In this document: positions 1 through 11,128 of the stretch, piece after piece
Numbering within the stretch: position 1 is the stretch's first letter
Layout of the letters: each line of letters opens with the position of its first letter
Origin: Achromobacter sp. AONIH1
GTDB lineage: Bacteria; Pseudomonadota; Gammaproteobacteria; Burkholderiales; Burkholderiaceae_B
DNA length: 64,000 bases
Direction: 5' to 3'
Assembly (NCBI RefSeq): GCF_002902905.1
Contig: NZ_CP026124.1
Span: 2,728,001-2,792,000, forward strand
Translations under genes and position numbers: made by a program
Notes under the pieces: generated by a model
Database searches by the model: none
Seen by the model: the letters and a program-made list of their open reading frames with translations, nothing else
What the model was told of the DNA's origin: nothing

Positions 1-23
1 TCAAATCAACGGAGATTTCTTAA

Positions 24-1172
24 ATGAAAAAGACTCTGCTCGCTGCCGCCCTGCTCGCCGGTTTCGCCGGTGTCGCCCAGGCAGAAACGTCTGTCACCCT
101 GTACGGCATCATCGATACCGGTATCGGCTACAACAAGATCAGCGGCGCCAAGGATGGCAACGCCGCCAAGATCGAGAATGGCAGCCGCTTCGGCATGATC
201 AACGGCGTGCAGAACGGCTCGCGTTGGGGCCTGCGCGGTTCGGAAGATCTGGGTGACGGCCTGCGCGCTGTGTTCACTCTGGAATCGGGCTTCGATTCGG
301 GCAACGGCAAGTCGGGCCAAAGCTCGCGTCTGTTTGGTCGTCAAGCCACCATCGGTCTGGCCAGCGACAGCTGGGGCCAACTGGACTTCGGTCGTCAAAC
401 CAACATTGCCTCGAAGTACTTCGGCTCGATCGATCCGTTCGGCGCTGGTTTCGGCCAAGCCAACATCGGTACCGCCTTCAGCGCTGCCAACACGCAACGC
501 TACGACAACATGGTGATGTACCAAACCCCGTCGTTCAGCGGCTTCCAGTTCGGCATTGGCTACTCGTTCAATGCTGACGACACGAAGGATGCCCAAACTG
601 GCTTCCGCACCGCAGACAACACCCGCGCCATCACCACTGGCTTGCGTTACGTCAACGGCCCGCTGAATGTCGCGTTCTCGTACGATCAGCTGAATCGTTC
701 GAACGCGCTGAAGAGTGGTCCCGGTGCTGATGACACGACCCCGCGCCAGTACATCCTGGGCGGCTCGTATGACTTCGAAGTGGTCAAGCTGGCTCTGGCT
801 GTCAGTCGCACCCAGAACGGCTGGTTCGCTGGCCCGGGCGTGAACGGTAACTCGATGCTGAGCGACAGCTACGGCAAGGATTACACCAACACCTTCCGCA
901 AGGACTTCAAGGCCAACTCGTACCTGGTCGGTCTGTCGGCTCCGATCGGTGGCGCCAGCAACGTGTTCGGTTCGTGGCAAATGGTTGACCCCAAGGGTGA
1001 CTACGCCAAGGATCGTGACCTGAAGAAGATGCACGTCTTCTCGCTGGGCTACACCTACGACCTGTCCAAGCGTACCAACCTGTACGCCTACGGTTCGTAC
1101 TCGAAGAACTACGCCCTGGTCGAAGACCTGAAGTCGACCGCCATCGGCGTCGGCCTGCGTCACCGCTTCTAA
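24..1172 (+). CDS. Gram-negative trimeric porin precursor
   Basis: The 382-residue protein is a general outer-membrane porin that should form a 16-strand beta-barrel trimer for diffusion of small solutes. It opens with a basic signal peptide that probably ends at AQA-ETS (about residue 20), followed by the SVTLYGIIDTG start typical of betaproteobacterial porins, and it ends in the Phe that the barrel-assembly machinery recognises. A ribosome site, GGAGA, lies 10 bases before the ATG. The window starts too close upstream to show its promoter. Codon choice is strongly biased, as expected for an abundant protein. From memory, Bordetella carries a porin (BP0840 in B. pertussis) just ahead of nuoA. 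Ion selectivity cannot be read from the sequence. Confidence 0.95.
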   Translation: MKKTLLAAALLAGFAGVAQAETSVTLYGIIDTGIGYNKISGAKDGNAAKIENGSRFGMINGVQNGSRWGLRGSEDLGDGLRAVFTLESGFDSGNGKSGQSSRLFGRQATIGLASDSWGQLDFGRQTNIASKYFGSIDPFGAGFGQANIGTAFSAANTQRYDNMVMYQTPSFSGFQFGIGYSFNADDTKDAQTGFRTADNTRAITTGLRYVNGPLNVAFSYDQLNRSNALKSGPGADDTTPRQYILGGSYDFEVVKLALAVSRTQNGWFAGPGVNGNSMLSDSYGKDYTNTFRKDFKANSYLVGLSAPIGGASNVFGSWQMVDPKGDYAKDRDLKKMHVFSLGYTYDLSKRTNLYAYGSYSKNYALVEDLKSTAIGVGLRHRF

Positions 1173-1211
1173 TCCTAAGCAGGGCGCAAGTCCTGCCTGG
1201 ATTTAAAGCTC

Positions 1212-1265
1212 GCGAACGGGCTTCGGCCCGTTCGCCTAAAACCACCCTTCGGGGTGGTTTTTTTT
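1212..1265 (+). terminator. Double-hairpin rho-independent terminator of the porin gene
   Basis: Two perfect stem-loops with TTCG tetraloops stand in tandem: a 10-bp stem (1212-1221 with 1226-1235) and a 7-bp stem (1241-1247 with 1252-1258). The second runs straight into eight T residues. This separates the porin transcript from the nuo operon. Confidence 0.93.
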
Positions 1266-1341
1266 ATGCGAGTTCGTACTCGCATGCGGTGATTGCGAAG
1301 CATTTTCGCCGGCTTGCGAATGATGTGGTGTATCCTGCGAT

Positions 1342-1355
1342 TTCACTAGTGAAAA
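1342..1355. promoter_or_regulatory. 14-bp perfect palindrome upstream of nuoA
   Basis: TTTCACTAGTGAAA is a perfect dyad about 84 bases upstream of the likely nuo -10 element, in a 210-base stretch with no gene. Its symmetry and position suggest a binding site for a dimeric regulator, but I do not recognise the protein. No regulator gene lies next to it. Confidence 0.4.
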
Positions 1356-1435
1356 CTGCGATTGTTCCAAATAAGGAATGCAGTCTTTCACCCGCTGTTC
1401 AGGCTACAGAGTTCAGCCAGAAGTAACCGCGCGAA

Positions 1436-1444
1436 TGCTACAAT
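1436..1444 (+). promoter_or_regulatory. Probable nuo operon promoter (extended -10)
   Basis: TGCTACAAT matches an extended -10 (TGnTAnAAT) 32 bases before the nuoA ATG. No good -35 is seen at the normal distance, which is common for extended -10 promoters. The gene-free stretch 1173-1475 therefore holds the porin terminator, the palindrome at 1342 and this promoter. Confidence 0.5.
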
Positions 1445-1475
1445 CCTAAGGTTTGCGCATTTGACGGACGCCTGA

Positions 1476-1835
1476 ATGAACCTGCAACAGTATTTTCCCG
1501 TCCTGCTGTTTATCGGAGTGGCCACCCTTATCGGGTTTGCGCTTCTGACGGCCGGCTCCCTGCTCGGCCCGCGCCGGCCTTACGCTGAAAAGCTCTCCCC
1601 CTACGAGTGCGGCTTCGAAGCCTTCGAAGACGCGCGCATGAAGTTCGACGTGCGCTATTACCTCGTGGCGATTCTGTTCATCCTCTTCGACCTGGAAATC
1701 GCGTTCCTGTTCCCGTGGGCCATCGCCCAGGGCACGGTCGGAATCCTCGGCTTCTGGACGGTCATGGTTTTCCTCGCCGTGTTGACCGTCGGCTTCATCT
1801 ACGAATGGAAAAAGGGCGCGCTGGACTGGGAATAA
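1476..1835 (+). CDS. nuoA: NADH-quinone oxidoreductase subunit A
   Basis: First gene of a complete complex I operon. The 119-residue inner-membrane protein has three predicted membrane segments (near residues 8-30, 63-83 and 90-110). The conserved loop with the YECGF and [19 protein letters not shown] features of NuoA lies between the first two; this loop contacts the quinone-site interface. Length is normal for the family. The ATG follows a weak GACGGA ribosome site. It sits 27 bases ahead of nuoB and should be co-transcribed with it. Confidence 0.97.
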   Translation: MNLQQYFPVLLFIGVATLIGFALLTAGSLLGPRRPYAEKLSPYECGFEAFEDARMKFDVRYYLVAILFILFDLEIAFLFPWAIAQGTVGILGFWTVMVFLAVLTVGFIYEWKKGALDWE

Positions 1836-1862
1836 TTTCCGGGCACGCTATCAGAGACGAAT

Positions 1863-2339
1863 ATGGCTATAGACGGCATTCTCAAGCAAGGGTTCATCAC
1901 CACCAGCGCCGACAAGTTCCTGAACTGGGCGAAAACTGGCTCGATGTGGCCCATGACATTCGGCCTGGCCTGTTGCGCGGTCGAAATGATGCACGCGGGC
2001 GCGGCCCGCTACGACCTGGACCAGTTCGGCATCATCTTCCGCCCCAGCCCGCGCCAGTCCGATCTGATGATCGTGGCCGGCACGCTGTGCAACAAGATGG
2101 GCCCGGCGCTGCGCAAGGTCTACGACCAGATGCCCGAGCCCCGCTGGGTGGTGTCGATGGGCTCCTGTGCCAATGGCGGCGGTTACTACCATTACTCGTA
2201 TTCGGTGGTCCGCGGCTGCGACCGCATCGTACCGGTAGACGTCTACGTGCCGGGCTGCCCGCCCACGGCCGAGGCGCTGGTGTACGGCTTGCTGCAGATG
2301 CAGAACAAGATCCGTCTGACCAACACGATTGCGCGCTGA
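1863..2339 (+). CDS. nuoB: NADH-quinone oxidoreductase subunit B (N2 cluster)
   Basis: 158-residue peripheral-arm subunit that carries the terminal [4Fe-4S] cluster N2, which passes electrons to ubiquinone. The ligand set is visible: tandem cysteines C37-C38 in [11 protein letters not shown]102 in GSCANGGG, and C132 in VPGCPPTAE. The short N-terminus is that of the betaproteobacterial form. It lies between nuoA and nuoC, separated from nuoC by a 72-base gap with only a weak GC-rich hairpin. Confidence 0.98.
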
Positions 2340-2411
2340 GCTTTCGCGCAGGGCGGCAGGCCTAGCCGCCAGCCCCGCGAAGCAGCGTAACGGTTCACCT
2401 AAGCGTACAAG

Positions 2412-3038
2412 ATGATGACCAGGCTCGAAACCCTGAAGACCAATTTGCAGACCACCCTCGGCGCGGATATCGCGCTGACCGAGGCGCTGGGCGAGCTGAC
2501 GCTCGAAGTGCCTGCGGAACAATGGTTCTCCGTCTGCACCAAGCTGCGCACCGAAGCCGGCCTGCGCTTTGAAACCTGTGTCGACCTCTGTGGCGTCGAC
2601 TACCTGACCTGGGGCAACGGCACGCGCCAGCTGCCCGAGGAAACCAACGCCCGCGTCCACCGCTCGCGCTTCGCCGTGGTGGTGCACCTGCTGTCGATCG
2701 AGCACAACTGGCGCCTGCGCGTGCGCACCTGGGCGTCCGATGACGAGTTCCCGATGGTCGCCTCGCTGATGGAATGCTGGCCCGGCGTGGGCTGGTTCGA
2801 GCGCGAGGCGTTCGACCTGTACGGCATCGTCTTCGAAGGCCATCCCGACCTGCGCCGCATCCTCACCGACTACGGCTTCATCGGCCACCCGTTCCGCAAG
2901 GACTTCCCGCTGTCGGGCACCGTCGAAATGCGCTACGACCCCGAACAGCGCCGCGTCATCTACCAGCCGGTCACGATCGATCCGCGCGAAATCACGCCGC
3001 GCGTGGTCCGCGAAGACAACTACGGCTTGGGGCATTAA
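2412..3038 (+). CDS. nuoC: NADH-quinone oxidoreductase subunit C (30 kDa)
   Basis: 208-residue subunit of the peripheral arm that binds NuoD and helps shape the quinone cavity. The family signature near residues 130-160 is present ([34 protein letters not shown]). NuoC and NuoD are separate genes here, unlike the fused NuoCD of E. coli. The double ATG at 2412/2415 leaves the exact start open by one codon. The stop lies 3 bases before the nuoD start. Confidence 0.97.
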   Translation: MMTRLETLKTNLQTTLGADIALTEALGELTLEVPAEQWFSVCTKLRTEAGLRFETCVDLCGVDYLTWGNGTRQLPEETNARVHRSRFAVVVHLLSIEHNWRLRVRTWASDDEFPMVASLMECWPGVGWFEREAFDLYGIVFEGHPDLRRILTDYGFIGHPFRKDFPLSGTVEMRYDPEQRRVIYQPVTIDPREITPRVVREDNYGLGH

Positions 3039-3041
3039 GTC

Positions 3042-4298
3042 ATGGCAGAAATCAAGAACTACACGCTCAACTTCGGCCCGCAGCACCCGGCTGCGCACGG
3101 CGTGCTGCGCCTGGTGCTGGAACTGGACGGCGAAGTCATCCAGCGCGCCGACCCGCACATCGGCCTGCTGCACCGCGCGACCGAAAAGCTGGCCGAGCAC
3201 AAGACCTACATCCAGGCGCTGCCCTATATGGACCGCCTGGACTACGTGTCCATGATGTGCAACGAACACGCCTACGTCATGGCCATCGAGAAGCTGCTGG
3301 GCGTGGAAGCGCCGCTGCGCGCCCAGTACATCCGCGTGATGTTCGACGAAATCACGCGTCTGCTGAATCACCTGATGTCGCTGGGTTCGCACGCGCTGGA
3401 CGTGGGCGCCATGGCGGTGTTCCTGTACGCCTTCCGTGAACGCGAAGACCTGATGGACTGCTACGAAGCGGTCTCGGGCGCGCGCATGCACGCGGCCTAC
3501 TACCGTCCGGGCGGCGTCTATCGCGACCTGCCGGATTCGATGCCGCAGTACGGTGACACCAGCAAGTACCGTGGCGACAAGGAAGTGCGCGCCATGAACG
3601 ATGCGCGCTCCGGTTCGCTGCTGGACTTCATCGAGGACTTCACCAACCGCTTCCCCGGTTGCGTCGACGAGTACGAAACCCTGCTCACCGACAACCGCAT
3701 CTGGAAGCAGCGCCTGGTGGGCATCGGCGTGGTCGATCCCGATCGCGCCAAGGCGCTGGGCTTCACCGGCCCGATGCTGCGTGGTTCCGGCGTGGCCTGG
3801 GACCTGCGCAAGACGCAGCCCTACGAAGTCTACGATCTGCTCGATTTCGACATCCCCGTGGGCGTGAACGGCGACTGCTACGACCGCTACCTGGTCCGCG
3901 TGGCCGAAATGCGCCAGAGCAACCGCATCATCCGCCAGTGCGTGGAATGGCTGCGCAACAACCCGGGCCCGGTCATGATCGAGAATCACAAGATCGCCCC
4001 GCCCAAGCGCACCGCCATGAAGACCAACATGGAAGAGCTGATCCATCACTTCAAGCTCTTCACCGAAGGCTTCCACGTGCCGCCCGGCGAGTCCTACGCC
4101 TCGGTCGAGCACCCGAAGGGCGAGTTCGGCATCTATCTGGTGTCCGACGGCGCCAACAAGCCGTACCGCCTGAAGATTCGCGCGCCCGGCTTCGCCCATC
4201 TGCAGTCGCTGGATGAAATGTCGCGCGGTCACATGATCGCCGACGCCGTCACCATCATCGGTACGCAGGACATCGTTTTCGGCGAGATCGACCGCTGA
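3042..4298 (+). CDS. nuoD: NADH-quinone oxidoreductase subunit D (49 kDa)
   Basis: 418-residue homologue of the large subunit of NiFe hydrogenases. It lacks the nickel-binding cysteines, as complex I subunits do, and forms much of the ubiquinone pocket with NuoB. It starts with [22 protein letters not shown], and the [10 protein letters not shown] stretch follows near residue 40. It ends in [12 protein letters not shown], the family C-terminus that lies at the quinone site. Length is standard. A 49-base gap without a visible terminator leads to nuoE. Confidence 0.98.
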   Translation: MAEIKNYTLNFGPQHPAAHGVLRLVLELDGEVIQRADPHIGLLHRATEKLAEHKTYIQALPYMDRLDYVSMMCNEHAYVMAIEKLLGVEAPLRAQYIRVMFDEITRLLNHLMSLGSHALDVGAMAVFLYAFREREDLMDCYEAVSGARMHAAYYRPGGVYRDLPDSMPQYGDTSKYRGDKEVRAMNDARSGSLLDFIEDFTNRFPGCVDEYETLLTDNRIWKQRLVGIGVVDPDRAKALGFTGPMLRGSGVAWDLRKTQPYEVYDLLDFDIPVGVNGDCYDRYLVRVAEMRQSNRIIRQCVEWLRNNPGPVMIENHKIAPPKRTAMKTNMEELIHHFKLFTEGFHVPPGESYASVEHPKGEFGIYLVSDGANKPYRLKIRAPGFAHLQSLDEMSRGHMIADAVTIIGTQDIVFGEIDR

Positions 4299-4347
4299 TC
4301 CGCCCAGAGACCGTCACGAGCACGACCGCATAACCCGGATTCAAACT

Positions 4348-4842
4348 ATGCTGCTTTCCGAACAGGCCTACCAGAAAATCGACCGAGAACTCGCGAAGTT
4401 CCCGGCCGACCAGCGGCAGTCCGCCATCATGGCCTCGCTTGCCATCGCGCAAGAAGAAAAGGGCTGGTTGGCGACCGACATCATCGAGGATGTGGCCAAC
4501 TACATCGGCGTTCCGCCCATCGCGGTCCAGGAAGTCGCCACTTTCTACAACATGTTCGACGTCAAGCCCGTCGGCAAGAACAAGATCTCGGTCTGCACGA
4601 ACTTGCCCTGTGCCTTGCGCGACGGCGAACGCGTCGGCGATTACCTCAAGCGCAAGCTGGGCGTCGACTGGAAGGAAACCACCGCCGACGGCCAGTTCAC
4701 GCTGGTGGAAGGCGAGTGTATGGGCGCCTGCGGCGATTCCCCCGTGCTGCTGGTCAACAACAAGCACATGTGCGTGCGCATGACGGAAGAAAAGCTGGAC
4801 GCGCTGGTCGCGGCCCTGAAGGCGCAAGGAGAGTCGGCATGA
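4348..4842 (+). CDS. nuoE: NADH-quinone oxidoreductase subunit E (24 kDa, [2Fe-2S])
   Basis: 164-residue thioredoxin-like subunit holding the N1a [2Fe-2S] cluster beside NuoF in the NADH dehydrogenase module. Four cysteine ligands are visible in two pairs: CTNLPC near residues 89-94 and GECMGACG near residues 128-134. The stop codon overlaps the ATG of nuoF by four bases (ATGA), which suggests translational coupling of the paired subunits. Confidence 0.97.
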   Translation: MLLSEQAYQKIDRELAKFPADQRQSAIMASLAIAQEEKGWLATDIIEDVANYIGVPPIAVQEVATFYNMFDVKPVGKNKISVCTNLPCALRDGERVGDYLKRKLGVDWKETTADGQFTLVEGECMGACGDSPVLLVNNKHMCVRMTEEKLDALVAALKAQGESA

Positions 4843-6206
4843 ACGCGCCCGACATCTACAAGCAGTTCTCGCAAGGTCTGGATCCCAATCCGCTGAACGA
4901 CCTGGCCAATTCCATGTGCCTGCACGGCCGGCACATCAAGCCGCAGATCATGGCCGACGTCGACGGCGCCAACTGGCGCCTGGCCGACTACGTCAAACGC
5001 GGCGGCTACGAAGCCCTGAAGAAGATCCTGGCCACCGGCATGAAGCCGGAGGACGTGATCGCCGAGGTCAAGGCCTCGGGCCTGCGCGGCCGTGGCGGCG
5101 CGGGCTTCCCGACCGGCCTGAAGTGGAGCTTCATGCCGCGCGCGTTCCCGGGCCAGAAGTACCTCGTCTGCAACTCCGACGAAGGCGAGCCGGGCACGTT
5201 CAAGGACCGCGACATCCTGCGCTTCAACCCGCACATCGTGATCGAGGGCATGGCCATCGCCGCCTACGCGATGGGCATCAGCGTGGGCTACAACTACATC
5301 CACGGCGAAATCTTCGAGGTCTACCAACGCTTCGAAGAGGCGCTGGAAGAGGCGCGCGCCGCCGGCTTCCTGGGCGACAAGATCCTGGGCTCGGAATTCA
5401 ACTTCCAGCTGCACGCGTTCCATGGCTACGGCGCCTACATCTGCGGCGAAGAAACCGCGCTGCTCGAATCGCTGGAAGGCAAGAAGGGCCAGCCGCGCTT
5501 CAAGCCGCCGTTCCCGGCCAGCTTCGGCCTGTACGGCAAGCCCACCACCATCAACAACACCGAGACCTTCGCGGCGGTGCCCTGGATCATCCGCAACGGC
5601 GGCCAGGCCTACCTCGAGGTCGGCAAGCCCAACAACGGCGGCACCAAGCTGTTCTCGATCTCCGGCGACGTCGAGCGTCCCGGCAACTACGAGATCCCGC
5701 TGGGCACCCCGTTCTCGACGCTGCTCGAGCTGGCCGGCGGCATGCGCGGCGGCAAGAAGCTCAAGGCCGTGATCCCCGGCGGTTCCAGCGCTCCGGTGCT
5801 GCCCGCCGACATCATGATGGACACCACCATGGACTACGACGCCATCGCCAAGGCGGGCTCCATGCTGGGTTCGGGCGCCGTGATCGTCATGGACGAAACG
5901 CGCTGCATGGTCAAGTCGCTCATGCGCCTGTCGTACTTCTATTTCGAGGAAAGCTGCGGCCAGTGCACGCCGTGCCGTGAAGGCACCGGCTGGCTGTACC
6001 GCATGGTGCACCGCATTGAAACCGGCCACGGCCGTCCGGAAGATCTGGATATGCTGGACAACGTGGCGGGCAACATCATGGGCCGCACCATCTGCGCCCT
6101 GGGCGACGCCGCGGCCATGCCCGTGCGTGGCTTCCTCAAGCATTTTCGCGACGAATTCGCGCACCACATCGAGCACAAGTCTTGTGTGGTCCCGCAATAT
6201 CTGTAG
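4839..6206 (+). CDS. nuoF: NADH-quinone oxidoreductase subunit F (NADH/FMN site)
   Basis: The 455-residue catalytic subunit oxidises NADH through FMN and the [4Fe-4S] cluster N3. The glycine-rich nucleotide site [10 protein letters not shown] is near residue 85. The cluster motif [12 protein letters not shown] is near residue 370, with a fourth cysteine in TICALGD. A longer open frame begins at 4716, but the ATG at 4839 overlaps the nuoE stop as ATGA, carries GGAG upstream and matches the family N-terminus, so I chose it. Confidence 0.97.
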   Translation: MNAPDIYKQFSQGLDPNPLNDLANSMCLHGRHIKPQIMADVDGANWRLADYVKRGGYEALKKILATGMKPEDVIAEVKASGLRGRGGAGFPTGLKWSFMPRAFPGQKYLVCNSDEGEPGTFKDRDILRFNPHIVIEGMAIAAYAMGISVGYNYIHGEIFEVYQRFEEALEEARAAGFLGDKILGSEFNFQLHAFHGYGAYICGEETALLESLEGKKGQPRFKPPFPASFGLYGKPTTINNTETFAAVPWIIRNGGQAYLEVGKPNNGGTKLFSISGDVERPGNYEIPLGTPFSTLLELAGGMRGGKKLKAVIPGGSSAPVLPADIMMDTTMDYDAIAKAGSMLGSGAVIVMDETRCMVKSLMRLSYFYFEESCGQCTPCREGTGWLYRMVHRIETGHGRPEDLDMLDNVAGNIMGRTICALGDAAAMPVRGFLKHFRDEFAHHIEHKSCVVPQYL

Positions 6207-6221
6207 GTCTCAGGAACAGCA

Positions 6222-8549
6222 ATGGTTGAACTAACCGTCGACGGCAATAAGGTCGAAGTGCCCGAAGGCAGCATGGTGATGCATGCGGCCCAGAAGATCG
6301 GGCTTTACGTGCCGCATTTCTGCTACCACAAGAAACTGTCCATCGCGGCCAACTGCCGCATGTGCCTGGTTGAAGTGGAAAAGGCGCCCAAGGCGCTGCC
6401 CGCCTGCGCCACCCCCGTTACCAACGGCATGGTCGTGCACACCTGCTCCGAGAAGGCTCGCGCCGCTCAGCAGTCGGTGATGGAATTCCTGCTGATCAAT
6501 CACCCGCTGGATTGCCCGATCTGCGATCAGGGCGGCGAGTGCCAGCTGCAGGATCTGGCCGTGGGCTATGGCGGCTCTTCCTCGCGTTACCAGGAAGAGA
6601 AGCGCGTGGTGTTCCACAAGGACCTGGGCCCGCTGGTGTCGGCCGAGGAAATGAGCCGCTGCATCCACTGCACCCGCTGCGTGCGCTTCGGCCAGGAAAT
6701 CGCCGGCGTCATGGAACTGGGCATGCTCGGCCGTGGCGAACACTCCGAGATCACGTCCTTCGTGGGCCGCTCGATCGAGTCCGAACTGTCGGGCAACATG
6801 ATCGACATCTGTCCGGTGGGCGCGCTGACCTCCAAGCCCTTCCGCTACAGCGCGCGCACCTGGGAGCTGGCCCGCCGCCGCTCGGTCAGCCCGCACGACA
6901 GCCTGGGCGCCAACCTGGTCATCCAGGTCAAGGGCGACCGCGTCATGCGCGTGGTGCCGTTCGAGGACGAAGCCGTCAACGAATGCTGGATCAGCGACCG
7001 CGACCGCTTCTCGTATGAAGGCCTGAACAGCGAAGACCGCCTGTCCGCGCCCATGATCAAGGGCGCCGACGGCAAGTGGCAGGAAGCCTCCTGGGCCGAC
7101 GCGCTCCAGGCCGTGGCCCAAGGTCTGTCGCGCGTGCGCGACAGCTTCGGCGCCGGCCAGATCGGCGCGCTGGCCTCCGAGTACGCCACGCTTGAAGAGT
7201 ACGCGCTGCTGGGCCGCCTGGTCCGCGCGCTGGGTTCCGAGAACATCGACTTCCGCCTGCGCCAGACCGACGCGTCCTTCGACGCCGCCCTGTCGGGCGC
7301 GCCGTGGCTGGGCATGCCCATCGCCGAGCTGGACAACCTGGACCGCGTGCTGGTGGTCGGTTCGTTCCTGCGCAAGGACCACCCGCTGATGGCCCAGCGC
7401 CTGCGCCAGGCCGCCAAGCGCGGCACGCAGATCCTGCTGGTCGACAGCGCCGCCGACGATCCGCTGATGCCGGTCGCCGGGCGCATCACCGTGGCGCCCT
7501 CCGAGCTGGCGCGCGCGCTGGCCGAAGTGGCCGTCGCGCTGGCTCAGGCCAAGGAACAGGCCGTGCCGGCCGAGTTCGCCTCGGTCACGCCGGGTGAACA
7601 AGCCAAGATCATCGCCGCCAGCCTGGCCTCGGGTTCCAACAGCGCCGTGCTGATGGGCAACCTGGCCGTGGCCAGCGCCCAGGCCTCGACCCTGGCCGCC
7701 AATGGCCAGGCCGTGGCCGCGCTGGCCGGCGGCAAGTTCGGCTTCCTGACCTCCGGCGGCAACACCGTCGGCGGTTATCTGGCTGGCGCCGTGCCGGGGC
7801 AGGGCGGCAAGAACGCCGCCGCCATGCTGGCCGAGCCGCTGAAGGCCTACGTCGTGCTGCACGCCGAGCCGTTGCTGGACGCCGACAACGGCGGCCAGGC
7901 CGTGGCCGCGCTGCGCGGCGCGCAGTTCGCCGTCGCGCTGACCCCGTACCGCTCGGCCGCCGCCGACTGGGCCGATGTCATGCTGCCCGTGTCGCCGTTC
8001 ACCGAAACCTCGGGCACCTACGTCAACGCCCAGGGCCTGCCGCAAAGCTTCAAGGGCACGGTCTCGCCGTTCGGCCAGACCCGTCCGGGCTGGAAGGTCC
8101 TGCGAGTGCTGGGCAATGTCCTGCATCTGGCCGGCTTCGACGACGAGACCTCCGAGTCCGTGCGCGACACCGTGCTGGCCGGCGGCGTGGAAAATCGCCT
8201 GTCCAACGCCATCAAGGCCCAGCCGGGCCTGGGCCAGGTCCTGGGCGGCCTGGAGCGCGTGGCCGACGTGCCGATCTATCGCAGCGACGCCATGGTGCGC
8301 CGTTCCGAGCCGCTGCAGGCCGCGCCGGCCTCGAAGCAGCCCGCCGCGCGCATGAACGGCCGCACGCTCACCAGCCTCGGCCTGACGGCCGGCGTCAAGG
8401 TGCGCGTGACGGGCGGGCAGGGCGCCGTCGAACTCGAAACCGTGCAGGATGATGCCGTGGCCGATCGCGCCCTGCGCATCTCCGCAGCCTTTGAAAGCAC
8501 CGTGGCCCTGGGTGGCGCATTCGGTCAAATCAGCGTGGAGCGTGCCTGA
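6222..8549 (+). CDS. nuoG: NADH-quinone oxidoreductase subunit G (75 kDa)
   Basis: 775-residue iron-sulfur subunit of the NADH module. The N-terminus is a ferredoxin-like [2Fe-2S] domain (CYHKKLS-NCRMC-LPAC). Next come the His-ligated [4Fe-4S] motif [14 protein letters not shown] near residue 95 and a further cluster motif, CIHCTRC. The rest is a molybdopterin-oxidoreductase-like domain that has lost its cofactor role in complex I. The C-terminal third is Ala/Gly-rich. Its stop and the nuoH start share one base (TGATG). Confidence 0.97.
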   Translation: MVELTVDGNKVEVPEGSMVMHAAQKIGLYVPHFCYHKKLSIAANCRMCLVEVEKAPKALPACATPVTNGMVVHTCSEKARAAQQSVMEFLLINHPLDCPICDQGGECQLQDLAVGYGGSSSRYQEEKRVVFHKDLGPLVSAEEMSRCIHCTRCVRFGQEIAGVMELGMLGRGEHSEITSFVGRSIESELSGNMIDICPVGALTSKPFRYSARTWELARRRSVSPHDSLGANLVIQVKGDRVMRVVPFEDEAVNECWISDRDRFSYEGLNSEDRLSAPMIKGADGKWQEASWADALQAVAQGLSRVRDSFGAGQIGALASEYATLEEYALLGRLVRALGSENIDFRLRQTDASFDAALSGAPWLGMPIAELDNLDRVLVVGSFLRKDHPLMAQRLRQAAKRGTQILLVDSAADDPLMPVAGRITVAPSELARALAEVAVALAQAKEQAVPAEFASVTPGEQAKIIAASLASGSNSAVLMGNLAVASAQASTLAANGQAVAALAGGKFGFLTSGGNTVGGYLAGAVPGQGGKNAAAMLAEPLKAYVVLHAEPLLDADNGGQAVAALRGAQFAVALTPYRSAAADWADVMLPVSPFTETSGTYVNAQGLPQSFKGTVSPFGQTRPGWKVLRVLGNVLHLAGFDDETSESVRDTVLAGGVENRLSNAIKAQPGLGQVLGGLERVADVPIYRSDAMVRRSEPLQAAPASKQPAARMNGRTLTSLGLTAGVKVRVTGGQGAVELETVQDDAVADRALRISAAFESTVALGGAFGQISVERA

Positions 8550-9622
8550 TGGAATGGCTTAATGTTCTCCAGAGCCACGGCCAGGCGTTGCTCGGCCCGA
8601 CGGTCTGGCTGGTTCTGTGGACGATCATCAAGATCGTCGTGATCGCAGTGCCCATCATCCTGTGCGTCGCGTACCTGACGTACTGGGAACGCAAGATGAT
8701 CGGCGCCATGCACGTCCGCATGGGACCGAACCGCGTGGGCTTCAAGGGGCTGCTGCAGCCTTTCGCCGACGTGTTCAAGCTGCTGACCAAGGAAGTCGTG
8801 GTCCCCAGCGAAGCCAACAAGGTGCTGTTCGTGGTGGCGCCGGTCGTCACCCTGATGCCCGCGCTGGCGGCCTGGGCCGTGGTGCCCTTCGGCCCCGACG
8901 TGGTGCTGGCCAACGTCAACGCCGGCCTGCTGTACGTCATGGCCATCACGTCCATCGGCGTGTACGGCGTGATCGTGGCCGGCTGGGCCTCGAACTCCAA
9001 GTACGCCTTCCTGGGCGCGCTGCGCGCCTCGGCGCAGATGGTGTCGTACGAACTGGCCATCGGTTTCGTGCTGGTCACCGTGCTGCTGGTGTCGGGCAGC
9101 CTGAACATGTCCGAGATCGTGATGGGCCAGACCCGCGGCTGGTTCGCCGACAAGGGCCTGAACTTCCTGTCCTGGAACTGGCTGCCGCTGTTGCCGCTGT
9201 TCGTGATCTACGTGATCTCGGCCGTGGCCGAAACCAACCGTCACCCGTTCGACGTGGTCGAAGGCGAATCGGAAATCGTGGCCGGCCACATGGTCGAATA
9301 CTCGGGCATGGCCTTCGCGCTGTTCTTCCTGGGCGAATACGCCAACATGATCCTGCTGTCCTGCATGGCCTCGATCATGTTCCTGGGCGGCTGGACCGCT
9401 CCGATCGAAATCGCCCCGCTGACCTGGGTTCCGGGTTGGATCTGGCTTGGCCTGAAGACGTTCGTGGTGGTCTCGTTGTTCGTCTGGTTCCGCGCGTCGT
9501 TCCCGCGTTACCGCTACGACCAGATCATGCGTTTGGGTTGGAAGATCTTCATCCCGCTGACCGGCGTGTGGCTGGTCGTTGTGGCGATCTGGATGCAGAC
9601 GCCCTGGAATATTTGGCGCTAA
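8549..9622 (+). CDS. nuoH: NADH-quinone oxidoreductase subunit H
   Basis: 357-residue membrane subunit with about eight to nine helices. It links the peripheral arm to the proton-pumping arm and closes the quinone tunnel. Conserved stretches include [18 protein letters not shown] near residue 45, [18 protein letters not shown] near residue 230 and [11 protein letters not shown] near the C-terminus. The start overlaps the nuoG stop by one base. Confidence 0.98.
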   Translation: MEWLNVLQSHGQALLGPTVWLVLWTIIKIVVIAVPIILCVAYLTYWERKMIGAMHVRMGPNRVGFKGLLQPFADVFKLLTKEVVVPSEANKVLFVVAPVVTLMPALAAWAVVPFGPDVVLANVNAGLLYVMAITSIGVYGVIVAGWASNSKYAFLGALRASAQMVSYELAIGFVLVTVLLVSGSLNMSEIVMGQTRGWFADKGLNFLSWNWLPLLPLFVIYVISAVAETNRHPFDVVEGESEIVAGHMVEYSGMAFALFFLGEYANMILLSCMASIMFLGGWTAPIEIAPLTWVPGWIWLGLKTFVVVSLFVWFRASFPRYRYDQIMRLGWKIFIPLTGVWLVVVAIWMQTPWNIWR

Positions 9623-9643
9623 GCCGCCAGGCAGAGGCACGAT

Positions 9644-10132
9644 ATGGAAGCGATCAAGGATTTCTTCGGCAGCCTGATGCTGACCGAATTGCTCAAGGGC
9701 ATGCGCCTGACGGGCAAGTATTTCTTCAAGCGCAAGGTCACCTTGCGCTACCCCCAGGAAAAGACGCCGATGTCGGCGCGTTTCCGTGGCCTGCACGCGC
9801 TGCGCCGTTATCCCAACGGTGAAGAGCGCTGCATCGCCTGCAAGCTGTGCGAAGCGGTGTGCCCGGCGATGGCCATCACCATCGAATCGGACCAGCGCGA
9901 GGACGGCACCCGCCGCACCACGCGCTACGACATCGACCTGACGAAGTGCATTTTCTGCGGCTTCTGTGAGGAAAGCTGCCCCGTGGACTCGATCGTGGAA
10001 ACGCACATCCACGAATACCACGGTGAAAAGCGCGGCGACCTGTACTTCACCAAAGACATGCTGCTCGCCGTGGGCGACCGCTACGAAGCCGACATCGCCC
10101 GCCGCCGGGCCGAAGACGCTCCCTACCGTTGA
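9644..10132 (+). CDS. nuoI: NADH-quinone oxidoreductase subunit I (two [4Fe-4S])
   Basis: 162-residue ferredoxin-like subunit carrying clusters N6a and N6b on the electron path to N2. Two canonical motifs are visible: [12 protein letters not shown] near residues 63-74 and [12 protein letters not shown] near residues 102-113. The amphipathic N-terminal helix anchors it against the membrane arm. It lies 21 bases after nuoH and 17 bases before nuoJ. Confidence 0.98.
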   Translation: MEAIKDFFGSLMLTELLKGMRLTGKYFFKRKVTLRYPQEKTPMSARFRGLHALRRYPNGEERCIACKLCEAVCPAMAITIESDQREDGTRRTTRYDIDLTKCIFCGFCEESCPVDSIVETHIHEYHGEKRGDLYFTKDMLLAVGDRYEADIARRRAEDAPYR

Positions 10133-10149
10133 GCCCAGGGTCCTGATCC

Positions 10150-10806
10150 ATGACTTTTACCACTGTCCTTTTCTACCTGCTGGCCGCCGTGCTGGTGATC
10201 GCGGCGTTCCGCGTGATCACCGCGCGCAGCCCGGTCACCGCCGTCATGCACCTGATCCTGGCCTTCGCCAACGCGGCGATGCTGTGGATGCTGCTGGGCG
10301 CCGAGTTCCTGGCGCTGCTGCTGGTGCTGGTGTATGTGGGCGCCGTGATGGTGCTCTTCCTCTTCGTGGTCATGATGCTGGACATCCGCATCGACGCCCT
10401 GCGCGGCGGCCTGAAGACCTACCTGCCGCTGGGCCTGGTCATCGGCCTGGTCATGGTCGTCGAGATGGCCTTCGTGCTGGGTTCGACCTGGTACGGCGCG
10501 GGCCCGCAGGCGCCTGTCGCCGGCGACTACAACAACGCCCGCGCGCTGGGCGAGCTGATGTACACGCAGTACGTCTACGCCATTGAAGTCGGCGCCGCGC
10601 TGCTGCTGGTCGGCATGGTCGCCGCCATCGCGCTGACCCTGCGTCGCCGCCGCGACGTCAAGTACAACGACCCCGTCGCCGCCGTCCGGGTGCGCGCCAA
10701 GGACCGCTTCCGCCTGGTGAGCATGCCCGCCCAGAGCGAGCGCGCCCTGGCCAAGCAGAACGGCACGCAAGCCGACGCTGCCGCGCCGCAAGGAGAAAAA
10801 CAATGA
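10150..10806 (+). CDS. nuoJ: NADH-quinone oxidoreductase subunit J
   Basis: 218-residue membrane-arm subunit with five predicted helices, the last near residues 150-172. A basic, polar cytoplasmic tail of about 45 residues follows. The third helix carries the conserved [18 protein letters not shown] stretch that forms the pi-bulge region of the proton path. Its stop overlaps the nuoK start by four bases (ATGA). Confidence 0.96.
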   Translation: MTFTTVLFYLLAAVLVIAAFRVITARSPVTAVMHLILAFANAAMLWMLLGAEFLALLLVLVYVGAVMVLFLFVVMMLDIRIDALRGGLKTYLPLGLVIGLVMVVEMAFVLGSTWYGAGPQAPVAGDYNNARALGELMYTQYVYAIEVGAALLLVGMVAAIALTLRRRRDVKYNDPVAAVRVRAKDRFRLVSMPAQSERALAKQNGTQADAAAPQGEKQ

Positions 10807-11111
10807 CGCTGACGCTGGCCCACTACCTGATTCTCGGGGCGATCCTGTTCGCCATCGGCATCTTCGGCATCTTCCTGAACCGCCGCAACCTCATCATCCT
10901 GCTGATGTCCATCGAGCTGGTGCTCCTGGCCGTCAACATGAACTTCGTGGCGTTTTCCAGCTGGTTCGGCGACGCCGCCGGCCAGGTGTTCGTGTTCTTC
11001 ATCCTGACCGTGGCCGCCGCCGAGGCGGCGATCGGCCTGGCCATCCTGGTGCTGCTGTTCCGCAACCTGAACACGATCAACGTTGACGAACTCGATCGCC
11101 TGAAGGGCTGA
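10803..11111 (+). CDS. nuoK: NADH-quinone oxidoreductase subunit K
   Basis: 102-residue, three-helix membrane subunit homologous to MrpC of Na+/H+ antiporters. The two membrane-buried glutamates needed for proton transfer in the family are present: E38 in [12 protein letters not shown] and E74 in [10 protein letters not shown]. An AAGGAG ribosome site precedes the ATG, which overlaps the nuoJ stop. Confidence 0.97.
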   Translation: MTLTLAHYLILGAILFAIGIFGIFLNRRNLIILLMSIELVLLAVNMNFVAFSSWFGDAAGQVFVFFILTVAAAEAAIGLAILVLLFRNLNTINVDELDRLKG

Positions 11112-11128
11112 CGGGGTATTGGAAGAAT

